Assembly (NCBI GenBank): GCA_022495995.1
Contig: JAFEMH010002446.1
Span: forward strand, 1-64,000
Origin: Adenophora triphylla var. japonica
Taxonomy: Eukaryota > Streptophyta > Magnoliopsida > Asterales > Campanulaceae
Direction of reading: 5' to 3'
Length of the DNA stretch: 64,000 nt
Shown: one piece after another, positions 43,536 to 55,119 of the stretch
Numbering within the stretch: the stretch's first letter is position 1
Layout: each line of letters begins with the position of its first letter
Notes under the pieces: model-generated
What the model saw: only the letters and a program-made list of their open reading frames with translations
Databases searched by the model: none
What the model was told of the DNA's origin: nothing
Position numbers and translations under genes: made by a program

Positions 43536-44745
43536 ATCGTCCGAAGACAGAATGTTAGTGAGGACTAACGGGAAATTTAACATCTGGAGACGGAGTTGTG
43601 ATTTAACGTCCGAAGACGGTTTGAGATTTAACGTCTGGAGAAGAAACTTTAGTGAGAACTAACGGGAAATTTAACGTCTGGAGACGGAGTTGTGATTTAA
43701 CATCCGAAGACGGTTTGAGATTTAACGTTTGGAGACGGAACGTTAGTGAGAACTAACGGGAAATTTAACGTCTGGAGACGGGATTGTGATTTAACGTCCG
43801 AAGACGGTTTGAGATTTAACGTCTGGAGATGAAACGTTAGTGAGAACTAACGAGAAATTTAATGTCTGGAGACGGAATTGTGATTTAACATCCGAAGACG
43901 GTTTGAGATTTAACGTCTGGAGACGGAACGTTAGTGAGAACTAACGGGAAATTTAACGTCTGGAGACGGAATTGTGATTTAACGTCCGAAGACGGTTTGA
44001 GATTTAACGTCTGGAGATGAAACGTTAGTGAGAACTAACGGGAAATTTAATATCTGGAGACGGAATTTTGATTTAACGTCCGAAGACGGTTTGAGATTCA
44101 ACGTCTGGAGACGAAACATTAGTGAGAACTAACGGGAAATTTAACATCTGGAGACGGGATTGTGATTTAACATCCGAAGACGATTTGAGATTTAACGTCT
44201 GGAGACGAAACGTTAGTGAGAACTAACGGGAAATTTAACGTCGAGAGATGGAATTGTGATTTAACGTCCGAAGATGGTTTGAGATTTAACGTCTGGAGAC
44301 GGAACGTTAGTGAGAACTAACGGGAAATTTAACGTCTGGAGACGGAATTGTGATTTAACGTCCGAATTTAACGTCTGGAGACGGAACGTTAGTGAGAACT
44401 AACGGGAAATTTAATGTCTGGAGACGATATTGTGATTTAACGTCCGAAGACGGTTTGAGATTTAACGTCTGGAGACGGAATGTTAGTGAGAACTAACGGG
44501 AAATTTAACATCTGGAGACGGAATTGTGATTTAACGTCCAAAGACGGTTTGAGATTTAATGTCTGGAGACGAAACGTTAGTGAGAACTAACGCGAAATTT
44601 AACGTCTGGAGACGGGATTGTGATTTAACGTCCGAAGACGGTTTGAGATTTAACGTCTGGAGACGAAACGTTAGTGAGAACTAACTAGAAATTTAACGTC
44701 TGGAGACGGAACGTTAGAAATGTCTAACTGGGATTTAACCTCGGG
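43536..44745. repeat. Tandem array 2: about 94-bp unit, about 13 copies, three hairpins per unit
   Basis: Each unit holds CGTCT-GG-AGACG, CGTC-CGAA-GACG and CGTTAGT-GAGA-ACTAACG (for example 43741-43758). Variation is mostly C/T and G/A at CG sites. One unit near 44360-44390 is shortened. In the plus-strand transcript the last hairpin would carry a GAGA tetraloop; in the element's own RNA the loop is TCTC. Confidence 0.92.
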
Positions 44746-45108
44746 GAAGGGGGTGTTAGAAAGGTCTAACCACTTTTGAGGGTCAAAAGGGGTAAAATTG
44801 AAATTATGGGAAGCTGAGGGGCCAAAGTGGCAAGGAAACTTTTAGGCTGTAAAAGAGTCCAGCCGGACTGGGATTCAATTTGTCTAGATTCAAATCAGCA
44901 CCAAGGCCGACGCAAAACTAGTCAAATTCCTCCATTTTCAGGCGAGAGAGAAGAGAAAAAAGAGAGAAAAATCTTCCCCTTTTTGCGAGTTTTGTTCGAA
45001 TCTTCGCAGGATAATCATCATGGACGCCGGATTAGGGCCACGGGCTTGTCACAGGAGGATCGATAATGAGAGAGAGAGGTTGAGGAGGACGGTGCGGACC
45101 CTTTTCCC
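44746..45108. other. Region between array 2 and antisense gene 1
   Basis: No supported frame on the element strand. AGTCC-AGCC-GGACT lies at 44849-44862, the same palindrome type as in U3 of LTRs A and B. It could be upstream/5' untranslated sequence of the antisense gene. Confidence 0.4.
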
Positions 45109-47750
45109 ATGGATCCAATCGAGTTTTATACGGCTCGGGACACTCATAAATCCAAGGAAGGGATCGCGAGATAGGTATACATCCTCTAAATTCCGTTAAT
45201 TTTCAGAATGTGCATTCTTAAATTTTAGGAATTTGATTAGGATTGAGTTAGGGCTTTTGGTGCCCGAATTGGAGCTTTTGACTTTGCGATGTGCCTTTGT
45301 CAAAATTGACTAAAGCTTAGTTCAATTGACATTATGGGTAGACAACATAGAAATTTTGGTTGCAAAATTCCATGTCTAGGGGTGTTTTCCGAAATTAAAG
45401 TAAGTTTAATTTGGGACGGAGTAATTTTTTGAAATGTTTGAAAGTTCCGACTTCGACGGATTTTTCGAGATGTTTTGAAAGTTCCGAATTCGACGGATTT
45501 TTCGAAAGGTTTTGAAAGTTCCGAATTCGACGGATTTTTCGAAATATTTTGAAAGTTCCGAATACGACGGAGTTTTTGAAATGGTTTTGAAAATTCCGAG
45601 TTCGACGGATTTTCGAGATGTTTTTGAAAGTTCCGGATTCGACGGAGTTTTCGAAATGGTTTTGAAAGTTTGAACCGTGAATATTCTGACTGGGACAGGA
45701 ATATTTTTAGGATAAAATAGCTATGTTTGTGTTTCATCATTTCGATATGCGCTTGTGCACTCTGTAGATGTTGTTTATGTAGTAACGTACATTTTGCCGT
45801 GTTCACCTGCAGGGGCGAGGGCCGGTCGATGTACGTAATTTGAAGAGCAGGGGAGCCTTTGAGGCGGTCCGTGCGCTGTGGGAGATACTCCCAGACGAGG
45901 CTCGGGATGTAGAGAGGAGTCCACGACAGTTCGTGGTTGACTCCAGCTTGGCAGGATTTATCAGCGCGGTAGCCGCGGTGGCTTCGATGCAGAGGGCGAG
46001 GGTTCTGCATGTCGCTCTGAGCGATTATTGGTGGGATACAACCCATACGTTCCATTTCAGGTGGGGGGAGGCGAACGTGACTCCCACTGATTTTGCAGCG
46101 ATTACTGGGTTGCCATTCTGGGGCAATACTCTTGTGTGGGTGGATGGCTACACCCAGGAGCAGTTGTCGGGGCTGCTTGGTTTTGACATTACCGATGCCA
46201 GGGGCTTGGGTATTCGGTATGGGCCGATGGAGGCTCATCTGAGGAGGGGTATTGAGGCATATTTGGCGGGGTCCCTGAGGATGACAGCAGAGCGCCTGGC
46301 TCGAGGGTTTTTATGGTTCGCTTTGTCAGCTACCCTGTTTCCCACTACTGACACGTCATGTCATTTTCCTCTACTCGGCTCACTGACTGATCTGGAGACT
46401 GTGAGATGGTTTACATGGGGGGGGCTGGTCTGGCCGAGCTCTACCATGCTTTGGATAGGTTCTCCCGGGGAGAGGAGAACACTTTAGGCTGCTTTCAGTT
46501 TGCCTTGGATGTGAGTTCCTTTTTTTTTCTTCCTTGTCTCATTTGTACTCGTATGTATCTGCTTTGTAGCTGATATAACTTTCCATGTGTTTGACAGGTG
46601 TGGTTCTTGGAGGTGTTCCACCCGCAGAGGTGGGAGACCAAGGAGGAGTATGCGCCCTTGTTCCCTGCCATGTTGGTTTGGCAGAAGGAGGCGAGGAAGC
46701 CGGCAAAGTCGAGGGAGAGCACTCGGCTGACTTATGAGGAGGTGTCTCTGGCCATGAGCCGAGGCTTTTCTCCGCGGATCCAGCTGACTTGGTGGAGTCG
46801 GATTGATGCTTTTGTGGTGCATGCTGCTAGGGATGTTACACGTCGGTGGAAGCTGCTGGTGGGGCTTCATTGCGACGTGATGTACTTGGGCGAGAGGGTG
46901 ACTAGTCAGCATGGTCCGGGGTCCATTCCTTTGGTTTCGATGGACCTGCCTCCTCACATGCAGTATCCTATGCTGATATCGATAGAGGATTTGCAGCGAT
47001 ACAGGCAGGGTATGTCCTATGCTGTGTTCATCCTGGAGGATGCTGATTATGAGGTCTTCCTGAGGACGAGGCTAAGGAGCCCGCAGGTGTTGCACAGGGA
47101 GGGCGAGGGCCCTGCATATCCCCGGGACTACCTGCTCCCTCGCGCTCGCCTGGCGTATGAGGGGCCTGATGGTTCTCGCAGGCGATTGACGGTTCCCATT
47201 TCGAAGGAGGCGAGGCCTCAGTATAGAGTGGATCCCGATGCCTCGGTGAGTGCTTTGTTTCGATTTTCTGTACTTGATAGTAGCATTCTGCAAATGTTGC
47301 ATCTGTGCTGTCTGTTTGTCTTTTGACGGCTTTCCTGATTTGCAGGTGTCTGGCCGTACTTACAACCAGGTCGTGAGATGTATGGATGGGATAGCCAACT
47401 ATGCGAGGAGACTTGTGGAGTTCCTGCGGTGTAGTTCCCGGAGGAGCGCGGCTGTGCATGAGCCGATGCCGTCTAGGCCGTCTGCAGGGAGAGACTCATC
47501 TGCCTCTACCACTAGCGGGGCAGATTTCACGCAGGGGTTCGGCCAGTTCTCTGGTGAGACGTCGGGGTTCGGAGCTCGTCACTCTTCATATTCGGGACAC
47601 GAGCGAGGAGAGTCCTCAGGGACACATGCGCAGAGGCAACATTTCTCGTATTTCCGCCTTGAGGAATTTGGATATTACCTGTCCTCTGTGGATCCGACTG
47701 CGGCAGGGCAGTATTACGAGTGCTCGGATGACGAGCAGGACTCTGAGTAG
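45109..47750 (+). pseudogene. Antisense accessory gene 1: plant-mobile-domain-like protein with introns
   Basis: Opposite to pol. Proposed exons: 45109-45174 (tentative; MDPIEFYTARD, last codon TAG), 45813-46510, 46598-47245, 47346-47750. Introns start GTATAC, GTGAGT, GTGAGT and end GCAG, ACAG, GCAG, all phase 0. The motif FHFRWGEANVTPTDFAAITG with GLPFWG (about 46050-46125) is the signature of the plant mobile domain (PMD). WALDVWFLEVF-type context over the splice and a Trp-rich C-terminal half also fit. The last exon is Ser/Gly-rich and ends acidic (SDDEQDSE). Exon 2 has an 8-G run at 46417-46424; its 698-bp length shows it is one base short of frame, so this copy is broken. PMD proteins are linked to transposons and to host silencing; a role here is unknown. 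Confidence 0.7.
45420..45670. repeat. Tandem repeat in the first intron, about 38-bp unit, six copies
   Basis: Unit includes GAAAGTTCCGAATTCGACGG and TTTTTCGAAA. It lies inside the proposed intron 45175-45812. The minus-strand frame of 312 codons over this area is largely a translation of it. Confidence 0.85.
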
Positions 47751-48268
47751 TCCCCTTTTTTAGACAATGAGGTGTATTGTCCAAACGATTTGATTTGTAC
47801 TTGAAAGGGCCTTTGAGGCGAACCCTTGTATTTTGAATATTTATTTAGTGATTACCTTCCTTTATTTTTGGCAAATAAGCAAGTAGGTTGATCAAAAATA
47901 AATAATAATGGGACATGCATAAAAATTTGAACTGGTCAAAATTTATATCTATATGCACTGTTATTTTATTAATTGCACTGTTGCACGAGTCCGGGGTGAA
48001 TGTGGTGTCGGCAGTGAATGATTACATTACGGATGCATGTAATTTAGACAAGGCTTGAACATGAGGTTGTTTGGAAATGTTCCTGAGTTTTGAGGCAGCT
48101 GGCTGTAGAGTTGACCAAGTCAACTTGAAAAACAGTCCGGCTGGAGTGGGACTCAGTTCCAGTTTGTTTTAAATTGCAGTCCAGTTTCTGCAATTTAGAA
48201 AATACTATGCTTGCTTTTGATCAAAGCTGATTTTCCTTTTGAATTCTTGGAGGTTTCCTTTGTTTTTC

Positions 48269-49380
48269 ATGGCTTTATTTCCCAGGTTATCGTCTCAGAT
48301 GCAAGAGCGATATTTGGATAGTTTCCAGTCGTGGGTACAACACCACATGAGGCAAAGCAAGGGGTTTTTTGAGGGCTATTATGGGATGAAAGCGGTTTGG
48401 GCTTTGAAGGAGCTCGTGCCGGATTGGGATCTCTTGAGAGTTGTGACTCCCTTATGGGATGTACGGAGGCATGTGTACAACTTTTCATACAATGATATTA
48501 TGCCCACATTTGAAGATTTCCGGGCCATACTTGGAGGACCTGAGGTGAAGCAACTTGTTCTTCCTTTGACGGGCGGCCTGGCCACCATTGAGAAGTTAGT
48601 GTCTTTGCTTGGCATCTCAGCTGAAGAAGTATACGGGATGCTAATACCAAACATGGATTGTGTTGACATTTCGGGGTTGCCCAATAAATTTGCCGGTGTT
48701 GAGGGGAGCATTTTTGCGTGGGATGCTTTTGCTCTGTGCGCAATTGCCACTTTATTCACGTTTACGTCCCTGGGTGTGTGCCATCACAGTGTACTGGACC
48801 TGGTGAGGCAGTACCGGAATGGAGGAGACATCGTGCCTTTGATCCTGGGCGAGACATTCCTTGGCATAGGTCGGATGGAGACCGGCAGCCGATACATGTG
48901 GGGAGGGAGTCCCGCTATGCTTACTCTGTGGTTGAGGGAGCAATTGCATATGGTGCCCGAGGTGCCAGTGTCCTATGATCCCTGGTCCTTCTCTCGACGT
49001 CCCTTGGTGATAGGGGGCGATCTGGCTGAACTGGAGCTTTAGATTGCCAGACTCCGCACGTATCATTTGCGATGGTGGGTTCCTCATTGGAAGTTACAAA
49101 CTTGTCGGACCATTCAGGAGGGTCTTCTTGTTGTCAGAGTCCCAGGGGTGTCCCAGACTGATTTCTATATTTCATCATTGGTGCTGTGACAGTTCAGGCT
49201 GGAGCAGGTGCCGTTGACGGGTTTGGGTAATGCTGCTACCTTCGAGGTGGGATCTCTTCTGATGGAAGATCCTTTGACGCTATTGTTTCTCATGCGGTTG
49301 TGACAACATACGTCCTTTCCTGCCAGGGTTCTCTTTCACCGGAGAGGGGCATTGTTCTGTCTACGCAGTATTTGAACTGA
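48269..49380 (+). pseudogene. Antisense accessory gene 2: DUF7745-like protein, N-terminal and central part
   Basis: ATG at 48269 (MALFPRLSSQMQERYL). Open to TAG at 49040-49042, and the same frame then continues with similarity-like sequence (RLRTYHLRWWVPHW) through further TGA codons. YNFSYNDIMPTFEDFRAILG (about 48480-48535) matches the pattern 'F.F.D..L.PT.EEY..+LG' that I associate with DUF7745, a plant family related to PMD. SIFAWDAFALCAIATLFTF follows, then YMWGGSPAMLTLWLREQL. The role is unknown. It sits between gene 1 and the pol end of Tat-2, again antisense. Confidence 0.6.
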
Positions 49381-49392
49381 TATGAGGAGTGT

Positions 49393-49790
49393 ATGGGGGA
49401 GACACAGATGGCCATTTTGTGGAGACGAAGGGAGCTGTTGGGCCTCGATTACCCTGACGGCTCGACTTTGAGGAGGGCCGAAGCGGCGGCTAACCCTCAG
49501 GATTGTACTGGGGATGACATGGCTGATTATGAGGCTAATGCTAGTCGGGCGGCAGATCAAAGCATGGGTATGATGACTCGGAGAGAGGTAGCTCGTGATA
49601 GAGCTAGGGAAAGGGACTGCGTTGGCAGCTGCAGGCTTGACAGAGGCATCGGGAAGGGTCCCAGAGCCAGGTAGAAGGACTACGAGGATATTCCCTGTGA
49701 AGGTGAAGAATACCCGTCGTGGAAAAGGGAAGGGGAAGAAGGATGAAGGACCAAGTACGAGGGACTAGGTTGACCTTGCTGTCCGGAGTA
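49393..49790 (+). pseudogene. Antisense accessory gene 2: C-terminal charged part
   Basis: In another frame than 48269-49042: GETQMAILWRRRELLGLDYPDGSTL, Ala-rich and Arg-rich sequence, then (after a stop at 49672) Lys/Gly-rich sequence near 49700-49765. It looks like the tail of the same protein separated by a frameshift near 49380. Confidence 0.45.
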
Positions 49791-50169
49791 TCCACCCACT
49801 GTCATTGCAGACACATTAATTGATTAATGTTTATTGTAGTTTTGCTAGCGTGTATCGAGTCAAGAGTTGACCGTGCTTGAACTCATCAAAGATTGTTTTA
49901 ACCGTCATTAATCTGTAGGTTAATTTAAAGAGTTTTTTGAAACACAAGCGATTGGAGCTTATTTGTTTTTTTTTTTTTGAGACCGAACCAATGATGGCTG
50001 CCTACGTTCCCCTTTTACAATTGGACTAAGGGGCTCAGGTCACCGTAGTTCGACACTTTAGGTGAATTTTGAGAAAAAAAGATAAAAAAAGTGTGACCCT
50101 GTTTTTTACCTGGATCATTATCGGGAATGTATCCAGTTGGGTATTACTCTTTTAGCACTTTAATTTTAC
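49791..50169. other. Spacer between antisense gene 2 and pol end
   Basis: Non-coding. Contains GGCTGCCTACGTTCCCC (49998-50014) with CAGGTCACCGTAGTTCG (50036-50052). The same pair of phrases recurs at 61953-62001 in Tat-4. Confidence 0.5.
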
Positions 50170-51740
50170 TGAGGGGTGGTGTATGGGGAAGGAGAGTTCA
50201 CTCGTGTTCTTCCTCAAATGAAGTATCTGCGGAGCTTGCTTCCGTTCACGGGGTTAACGAAAGGGTTCCCGTCCAAATCTGCTAACTTCATGGCTCCTCC
50301 GGAGAAGATTCTTTATACCACGAACGGGCCTATCCAGGTAGGCTCCCACTTTTCGAGGGGATTGGTCTACGTAGGAGGCTTTTCCTTGAGCACCAAGTCG
50401 CCTTCTCTGATGTTTCAGATCTTGACATTCTTATCAAATGCTTGGGCCATTCTGCTTTGGTAGGCACGAGTATGCTCCATGGCTTTCAATCTGCGCTCGT
50501 CGAGTAGAGCTAGTTCGTCGTGACGGCTCTGGAGCCATTCGACTTCATTGATTCCGTTTTCCAAGAGGACTCGGAGGGATGGAATTTCCAATTCCACTGG
50601 TAACATTGCTTCCATTCTGTATGTAAGTGCGAAAGGAGTCTCCCCTGTGGCGGTTCTGACTGATGTTCTGTATCCCCAGAGCGCTAGATGTAGCTTCTCG
50701 GGCCAATCCCGACCTCTGACGGTCATTTTTCTGATTATCATTGCAAGAGTCTTGTTTGCTGCCTCTACTGCACCATTAGTTTGTGGTCTGTAGGGAGAAG
50801 ACTTGTGGCGTGTAACTCTGAACTCGGTCAACAGTTGGTCACAATCTCCTTCAAAGTGGGTCCCATTATTGGATATGATCTCGTTGGGCACCTCGTATCT
50901 GCATATGATGTTCTCTTTGATGAACTCGACCACCTTTTTAGAATTCAGTACCTTGTATGATCTGGCTTCTACCCATTTGGTGAAGTAGTCGACTGTGACT
51001 AGTATGAACTCGTGACCATTGCTCCCTGGCGGAGTGATTTTGCCGATGACGTCGATTCCCCATGTGGTGAAAGGCGTAGTCATGCAATAGAGCTCGTGAG
51101 GAGGGATATGATTGAGGTTGGAGAACCGTTGACATTTGTCGCAGCTTCTGACTAACTGGATGCAGTCTGTTTTCATTGATACCCAATAGTAACCCATACG
51201 GAGGATGATCTGTATTAGTGCTCTGGCGTTCATGTGTAGACCGCAGGTTCCGTTGTGAACTTCATTCATTAGCTCGCTGGCTTTTTCTTTATTTACACAC
51301 CGTAGGAGTGGTCCTTGGTGGCGCTTCTTGTACAACATACCCCCCTGGATGACGAAATGGGATGCCAGGCGTTTTAGTGCCATCATGTTTTTGGCTTTGA
51401 TCCCCTCTTTATATTTTCCATCTATATTGGTGAAGGAAGCTTCTCCATTTTGGAGGTACTGGTAGATTTGATTGTACCAGGGTTCGTCGATCGGTTCATG
51501 TTCAACTTCGATCTCACAGCAATAAGCGGGTGTTTCCCGTCTGCCTATTCTGAGGGGTTTTACTGATTTCCCTTCGGGAATTTCGACAAGAGATGCTAGG
51601 GTAGCCAGGGCATCTGCGAAGCGGTTTCTGTCTCTTGGCAAATAATGGAAAGAGATGTCCTTGAATAGAGCAATGAGCTCCTCCATGTACATGTGGTACT
51701 TCTGGAGGCCAGAATCTATCATCTTCCATTTATTGGACAC
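50170..51740 (-). pseudogene. Integrase and end of RNase H (Tat-2)
   Basis: Minus strand from 51740. RNase H end (DISFHYLPRDRNRFADALATLA); spacer VEIPEGKSVKP; zinc finger HNGTCGLHMNARA...SCDKCQRF; core with WGIDVIGKI (first Asp), IISNNGTHFEGD where the usual second Asp is Asn (codon 50868-50870), and QTNGAVEAANK (Glu). TGA at 50415-50417 and TAG at 50367-50369 interrupt the C-terminal part (GDLVLKEKPPT, then PLEKWEPTW), which is recognisable to about 50200. The Asp-to-Asn change would by itself abolish strand transfer. Confidence 0.85.
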
Positions 51741-53366
51741 TTAATTGATGATCAATGCTGAGTCTCCGTATACTTCCAGTTCTGAGATGTTGCGCTCAAG
51801 AGCGGCTTCTAGGCCGGCTGCGCAAGCTTCATACTCTGCTGCATTGTTGGTTGCTTCAAAATTCAGTTTGATGGCTATGTGAGTGTGCTTGTCTTTAGGA
51901 TCGACCAAAAGCATTCCAATACCATTTCCCTTCTTGTTGGCTGCCCCATCGAAGAAGAGTTGCCAGCAGTTTTCACTGTCGAGTGAGAAAATCCCATCAT
52001 CCGGAAACTGCGGATCAGGACCCTTGAATTCACTGCTTGGGAAGTCTGCCAGCTGATCTGCCATTACTCTGCCCTTTGTTGATTTTCTGACCATATACTT
52101 GATGTCGAATTCAGCCAGGAAGAATGACCACTTGGCTAGTCTCATTGATAGAGATGGCTTGTCGAAGAGATATCTGACAGGGTCCATCTTGGAGACCAGG
52201 AGCACTGAATGTGACTGCATGTAGTATTTCAAGTTCCCGACTGCCCATACCAAGGCGGTACAAGTTTTCTCTAATGCTGAGTAGCTGAGTTCACTTCCTT
52301 GAAGCTTTCGACTTACGAAGTAGATTGAATGCTTAACTCTGGAATCTTTCTATTCTTGCGCCAGCATAGCCCCAATTGACGTGTCTGTCACTGTCAGGTA
52401 CAGGAGGAGTGGCTTATCTTCATGTGGCGGGCACATGATTGGGGGATTCACCAAGTATGTCTTGATTTTCTTGAAAGCTGTCTGGCACTCGGAGTCCCAT
52501 TTGATGTCAGCGTTCTTCTTCATTAGTTTGAACATTGGCTCGCAGAGAGATGTCAACTGGTTGATGAAGCGGCTGATGTACTGAAGTCTTCCCATAAAAC
52601 TTTTCACTTCTTTCAGTGTCTGTGGCGGCTTCATGTCGATGATGGCCTTGATTTTCTTGGGATAGACTTTGATACCTCTTTCTGTAACCATGTACCCCAG
52701 TACCTTGCCTCGCTTGACGCCGAAGGTGCACATTGCAGAGTTCAATATCATAGAGTGCTTTCTGAGTCTATTGAAGAATTTTCTCAAATCTATCATGTGA
52801 TGCATGTCTGATCCTCTGGAGTGGATGATCATGTCGTCAACATACACTTCAATTTCCTTGTGAATCATGTCATGGAAGAGGGCTGTTGCAGCCTGCTGGT
52901 AAGTAGCCCCAGCATTCTTCAAACCGAACGGCGTGACCGTGTAACAGTATGTCCCCCACGGAGTGGTGAAAGCATTCTTGGCTTGATCTTCCTCGGACAT
53001 CTTGATCTGATTGTATCCGGCAAACCCATCCGCGAAGGACTTTACCTCAAAATTTTCCGTGGTGTTGACTAGCATGTCGATGTTGGGCAGTGGGAAATCA
53101 TCTTTAGGGTTGGCCTTGTTGAGATCTCGGAAATCCACACAGCATCTGACCTTTCCATTGGACTTGGTGACCATCACAATGTTGGAGAGCCAGGTCGGGT
53201 ACTCAATCACTCTGATGAAGCCGACAAGGAGCATCTTCTCAATTTCTTCTTTCACTTGCAAGGACCACTCTGGCTTGATCTTGCGCAATTTCTGCTTGAT
53301 AGGCTTGACTTCTGGATCCAGGGGAATTCTGTGCTTCACGATTGAGGGATCGAGTCCTGGCATGTC
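51741..53366 (-). pseudogene. Reverse transcriptase and RNase H (Tat-2)
   Basis: RT from MPGLDPSIVKHRIPLDPEVK (53363). Finger and palm motifs VRCCVDFRDLNKANPKDDFP, FADGFAGYNQI, TPWGTYCYTVTPFGLKNAGATYQ and EVYVDDMIIHS (catalytic DD near 52835) are followed by the connection MGRLQYISRFI. TAG at 52350-52352 interrupts it at LAQE. Gypsy RNase H continues (IYFVSRKL, SYSALEKTC), then the second RNase H LFFDGAANKKGNGIG, NNAAEYEACAAGLEAAL and VYGDSALIIN. TAA at 51741-51743 ends this block. All pieces are in a single frame, so only point nonsense changes are needed to explain the breaks. Confidence 0.9.
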
Positions 53367-54578
53367 CTAATATGACCAGGCGAACACGTCAACATACTCT
53401 TTGAGGAGATTTATCAGGGCATCTTTTTCTGCACCGGCGAAGAAACTGCCCACTTGTGTCTCTTTAGGCTCTTGCACCGACCCCAGGTTTACTTTAGTCA
53501 TAACCTCTTCGGCAGCTTGGGCCCGATTCTCCTCTTGGTCTACTACACGCTTGAGAACTTCCCTAATGTATTGTTCATTTAGTGTGTCTGCTTCTTTATC
53601 AAGTGAGTCATTATTAACGTCTTTTAAGTTGTTTGTTAACTTATCAGTTGTTAAAGTGGCAATGAGGGGATAATTCGAAAGGTCAGACTTTTCATTAAAT
53701 GTGAACAAAAATACATTGTTGGCTACATTATCATAGTCTTTCGGCGTGAGGCCGTTGGACGACTCAGAGGACTGGACTTTGACAATGACTGACTCAGAGG
53801 GTTTGAGACCGGGTTTAGGGAGATGTGGGTGCAGGCCCAACTTGTCTTCCATTTCTGTCTGGCTTGCCCTTGGTCCGGTGAAAGTTACCCACTTTTTTCT
53901 GTGGCATTGCTGGATGCTTGGTGAGGGTTCGGGGTCGAGAGGCTTGGCTTCTGCTGTCCCGATCATGGCTATCATGCTGTTTTCGGAGCCCAGGTCAATC
54001 AGGTTTGGCACCTCCATGACTTCTTCAAAAAGACTCTGTAGAGCGGGTCCTCTGAGAGCGTCTTCTATGAATTCTGGTTTCTTCTGCTTTGGAGTTACTG
54101 TCTCGAATGTGGCCTCGGCGGCTGACCTAAACAGTCTGTTTCCCATGAAGAGTGTCTCGAGCTTCTCTTCTATGTCTGGGATTCCTTTGAACGTGTACTC
54201 ATGCTGAACTGTGGTGGCAATTGGTTCAGGTAGAGCTGTGATGTCGAGGAACGCTCCCCTTATCGGATTAGCCTTGAGTCCTCTGAAACTCTTGAGGTCC
54301 CGTGCTAGCTGTCCCATTCTTTCTGTAGTCTCCATGCTGACTTTCCCTACTTCTTTCTCATCTTCATCGGTTTCACTTTCGGTCCCCTCAGTCCTGCTGT
54401 CGGTTCCCTCAGTTCTGTTGTCGGTTCCCTTGTCGGTTCCCTCAGTTCTGCTGTTGGTTCCCTTTTCGGTTCTCTCAATTCAGCTGTCGGTTCCCTTGAT
54501 GAAGTAATGAGCGAGGTTGAAACTGTAAGGTCGGAGGTCGGGTGTGCCGTTGGAGGTTCCCCTTTTGCGGGCTGCTGC
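53367..54578 (-). pseudogene. Protease-to-RT linker with acidic TEGT repeats (Tat-2)
   Basis: Minus-strand frame 53367-54335 (322 codons) ends in YVDVFAWSY, directly followed by TAG (53367-53369) and then DMPGLDP of RT. Upstream, 54336-54480 encodes an imperfect repeat of (S/N)RTEGTD units, then DEDEKEVGK. The frame is closed by TGA at about 54480. LTR B starts at 54579. No protease or gag motif is seen before the LTR. Confidence 0.7.
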
Positions 54579-55119
54579 TGAAATTACCCGGATCGCGCGT
54601 GGTGAGGCTGTTGTCTTTCGTGGATTGGGTGTTTGGGACCTCGCTTTCAGGAAAGGAGAGGAGTCACCACGCGGTTTTGTATTTTGAGCCCAAACGTTGA
54701 AAAACGGCTTAGTGAAAAAGGTGTCATTTTTATTGGTAGCAAAAACTTGGAAAAGGCTTTGAAAATGGGTGTCGTTTTTTATTGGTAGCAAAAACATGAC
54801 AAAAAAGCTTTTTTAGTACCAGAGATTGTTAGGTTCGGAGGTCACGTTACGTTTCGGGAAGAGTATTTTGAGATCACCCGAAACGCCTCGTATGACGAGC
54901 CTTTCTACCTTTCTCGAAAATGTGTGTGTGTGTGTGTGTTTGCATTTTGAAAATGGGGGCTTGAATGACAATCTTAATCTCGGTTTGAATGTCAAACGTT
55001 GATTTTATGATTCTTTTGGAAAAAGCGAGCGTTTGAATGACAAACGTCGGTTTTGGAGTTTTTTTTAGGAAAAGTGGTGCGATTGACGAGTTTTGAATCT
55101 TTAACTTAAGTGTCAAATG

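Larger units (their letters stand above)
40700..54578 (-). mobile_element. Tat-2: Ty3/gypsy Tat-lineage element with antisense accessory genes; right part displaced
   Basis: Left to right: 3' LTR (A), PPT, 3' untranslated region with tandem arrays, two antisense accessory genes (plus strand), then pol (minus strand): integrase, RNase H, RT, linker. At 54578 the element is cut by LTR B. Gag, protease and the 5' LTR are not in the window. I infer that they lie right of the window, displaced by nested insertions. Pol is one reading frame with five nonsense codons between 50367 and 53369. Confidence 0.8.

Noticed and set aside
42778..44745. Centromeric or independent satellite
   Set aside because: Arrays are short, bounded by conserved Tat 3' blocks and part of one element; no evidence of independent amplification in this window.
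45300..46238. Minus-strand frame of 312 codons
   Set aside because: It lies opposite the proposed antisense gene and runs through the 38-bp intron repeat; no domain is seen, and the plus-strand reading has a recognisable domain and splice sites.
46484..49087. Several minus-strand frames of 73-157 codons
   Set aside because: They are shadows of the two plus-strand accessory genes, with Pro/His/Arg-rich, non-homologous composition.
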